This document shows, piece after piece, positions 62,882-64,000 of a stretch of 64,000 bases of DNA (position 1 is the stretch's first letter; each line of letters starts with the position of its first letter). The DNA is taken from assembly GCF_036625195.1 (NCBI RefSeq), contig NZ_JAZKUG010000001.1, positions 1,240,001 through 1,304,000 of the forward strand, written 5' to 3'. A model generated the notes under the pieces. That model was not told the origin of the DNA. It made no database searches and was given only the letters and a program-made list of their open reading frames with translations. The stretch is from Accumulibacter sp. (GTDB lineage: Bacteria > Pseudomonadota > Gammaproteobacteria > Burkholderiales > Rhodocyclaceae). Both the position numbers and the translations under genes were made by a program.

Positions 62882-64000
62882 GCTTTCCTTGTAGATGGTG
62901 AAACGTTCGAATCGACGCCAACTCGCACCGCTTGCAGCAGGCGCGAGACAATCGCTCGCGCCGCCATGCCATCGCCGTACGGGCTGCCCTGCTCGGTTCC
63001 AGTTCGACCGGCAAGGACCTCGCTGACGGCGGCGACGATCGTCGGACAGGACGCGCCCACCAGCCGATTCCAGCCAGTCTCGACGGTCTCGACCCACTCG
63101 GTCTCGTCGCGCATGGTGATGCAGGGAACACGGTAGAAGAAAGCCTCCTTCTGCACTCCGCCCGAATCCGTCAGGATCAGCCGTGCCGCCTGTTCGAGTG
63201 CCACCATGTCGAGAAAGGGCAAAGGCTCGGTTAGGGTGAGCGAATCCAGATGATGCAGCAGACCATGTTCATCGACAAGCTTGCGCGTCCGCGGGTGGAG
63301 TGGCAGGACCACCGGCAACTCGGCCGCCGTCCGCGCCAGCGCCGACAGGATCTGGTCCAGTCGTTCCGGATCGTCGGTATTTTCGGCACGATGGCAGGTG
63401 GCGAGGGCGAAACCTCCCGCCGTCAGGTGCAGACGCTGCAGCGCCTGGCTGTGTCGCCGCGCCCGGTCGCGATAGAAGAGGGCCACGTCGTACATCACGT
63501 CGCCGACGTTGGCGACACCCTCGACGATGCCTTCGGCCTGCAGGTTCCCGACCGCTGTTTGCGTCGGGCAGAAGAGCAGGCTGGAGACGCGGTCGGCCAG
63601 AATGCGGTTGATCTCTTCCGGCATGCGCATGTTGAACGAACGCAGGCCAGCCTCGACGTGCGCCACCGGCACGTGCAGCTTGGCGGCGGCCAGTGCGCCG
63701 GCGAGTGTCGAGTTGGTGTCGCCGTAGATCAGCACCCAGTCCGGCTTTTCCCGCAACAACACGGCTTCGATCGCCTCGAGCATTCGGCCCGTCATGGCAC
63801 CGTGCAGGCCGCCGGAGATCTCGAGGTTGTACAGCGGCTGCGGAATGTCCAGTTCGTCGAAGAAAACGCGGGACATGTTTTCGTCGAAGTGCTGACCCGT
63901 GTGCGCGAGGATCTCGTCGATGTCTGCCGGGAAGTCCTCGCGTATCGCGCGCGAGACGGCAGCGGCCTTGATGAACTGGGGCCGAGCGCCGACGATGGTC
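62878..64000 (-). CDS. wecB: UDP-N-acetylglucosamine 2-epimerase family protein, partial
   Basis: Non-hydrolysing 2-epimerase that interconverts UDP-GlcNAc and UDP-ManNAc in the prototype. The gene runs off the right edge, lacking only the first dozen or so codons; the coding frame continues from the edge as TIVGARPQFIKAAAVSRAIR. Recognisable segments are HTGQHFDENM, GDTNSTLAGALAAAKL, HVEAGLRSFN and TDSGGVQKEAFFYRVPC. WbpI/WlbD, which act on UDP-2,3-diacetamido-glucuronate, belong to the same family, so the substrate could be that sugar acid rather than UDP-GlcNAc. Confidence 0.87.
   Translation of the reverse strand, partial: TIVGARPQFIKAAAVSRAIREDFPADIDEILAHTGQHFDENMSRVFFDELDIPQPLYNLEISGGLHGAMTGRMLEAIEAVLLREKPDWVLIYGDTNSTLAGALAAAKLHVPVAHVEAGLRSFNMRMPEEINRILADRVSSLLFCPTQTAVGNLQAEGIVEGVANVGDVMYDVALFYRDRARRHSQALQRLHLTAGGFALATCHRAENTDDPERLDQILSALARTAAELPVVLPLHPRTRKLVDEHGLLHHLDSLTLTEPLPFLDMVALEQAARLILTDSGGVQKEAFFYRVPCITMRDETEWVETVETGWNRLVGASCPTIVAAVSEVLAGRTGTEQGSPYGDGMAARAIVSRLLQAVRVGVDSNVSPSTRKA

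Noticed and set aside
31033..64000. Exosortase (XrtA/EpsH)-type exopolysaccharide locus
   Set aside because: Exosortase loci also carry asparagine-synthetase homologues, but no exosortase, PEP-CTERM, EpsB-type kinase or chain-length protein is present. A Wzm/Wzt exporter is.

Overview
The window is high-GC DNA carrying betaproteobacterial genes in a betaproteobacterial order: ntrX-trkA-trkH-hemE-priA, rpsT, a pcm-like methyltransferase followed by tolC, then waaA/waaC. With the methylmalonyl-CoA/propionyl-CoA carboxylase operon and an exopolyphosphatase, this fits a Rhodocyclales-type bacterium, possibly a Candidatus Accumulibacter relative. That naming is an inference from gene content and was not tested by a search.

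Bases 1-12,300 hold housekeeping genes: the end of ntrX, K+ uptake (trkA, trkH), haem synthesis (hemE), replication restart (priA), exopolyphosphatase (ppx) with a tightly coupled membrane-anchored protein of unknown function, a decayed MFS transporter, a fructokinase-like ROK kinase (mak) and rpsT. Bases 12,300-20,300 are envelope-related: pcm-like gene, tolC, Kdo transferase waaA, heptosyltransferase waaC, manC, rfbB and a TSUP transporter. Bases 20,300-28,870 are propionate/methylmalonyl metabolism: a crotonase-fold enzyme and a GntR regulator face away from mcm-meaB-pccB-pccA, which ends in a strong terminator. Bases 29,000-31,000 hold a membrane-anchored class III adenylate cyclase and a DUF1622 membrane protein.

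From 31,033 to the right edge every gene is on the minus strand, in one roughly 33-kb tightly packed array for an ABC-transporter-exported surface glycan, probably an O-antigen or capsule. In transcription order it holds a UDP-GlcNAc 2-epimerase-like gene, four NAD-dependent sugar epimerase/dehydratases, a DegT aminotransferase, AsnB-like amidotransferase 3, metallophosphoesterase, ATP-grasp ligase, zinc-finger C-methyltransferase-like protein, deacetylase-like protein, formyltransferase-acetyltransferase fusion, WbqC-like protein, a repeat-bearing glycosyltransferase-like protein, two Wzt ATPases, one Wzm permease, a two-domain glycosyltransferase, AsnB-like 2, a CgeB-like protein, AsnB-like 1, another CgeB-like protein, two GT4 glycosyltransferases and an aldo/keto reductase.

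The least ordinary part is 34.6-57.7 kb. Three asparagine-synthetase homologues with apparently complete active sites are interleaved with three copies of a poorly characterised glycosyltransferase-like domain, plus a translationally coupled cassette of ATP-grasp, phosphoesterase, methyl-, formyl- and acetyl-transferase genes. I read this as machinery that makes a glycan rich in amide, formyl, acetyl and methyl groups. The Bordetella wbm O-antigen locus, which makes a uronamide polymer, is the nearest described analogue I know. No RNA genes, CRISPR arrays or insertion sequences were seen.
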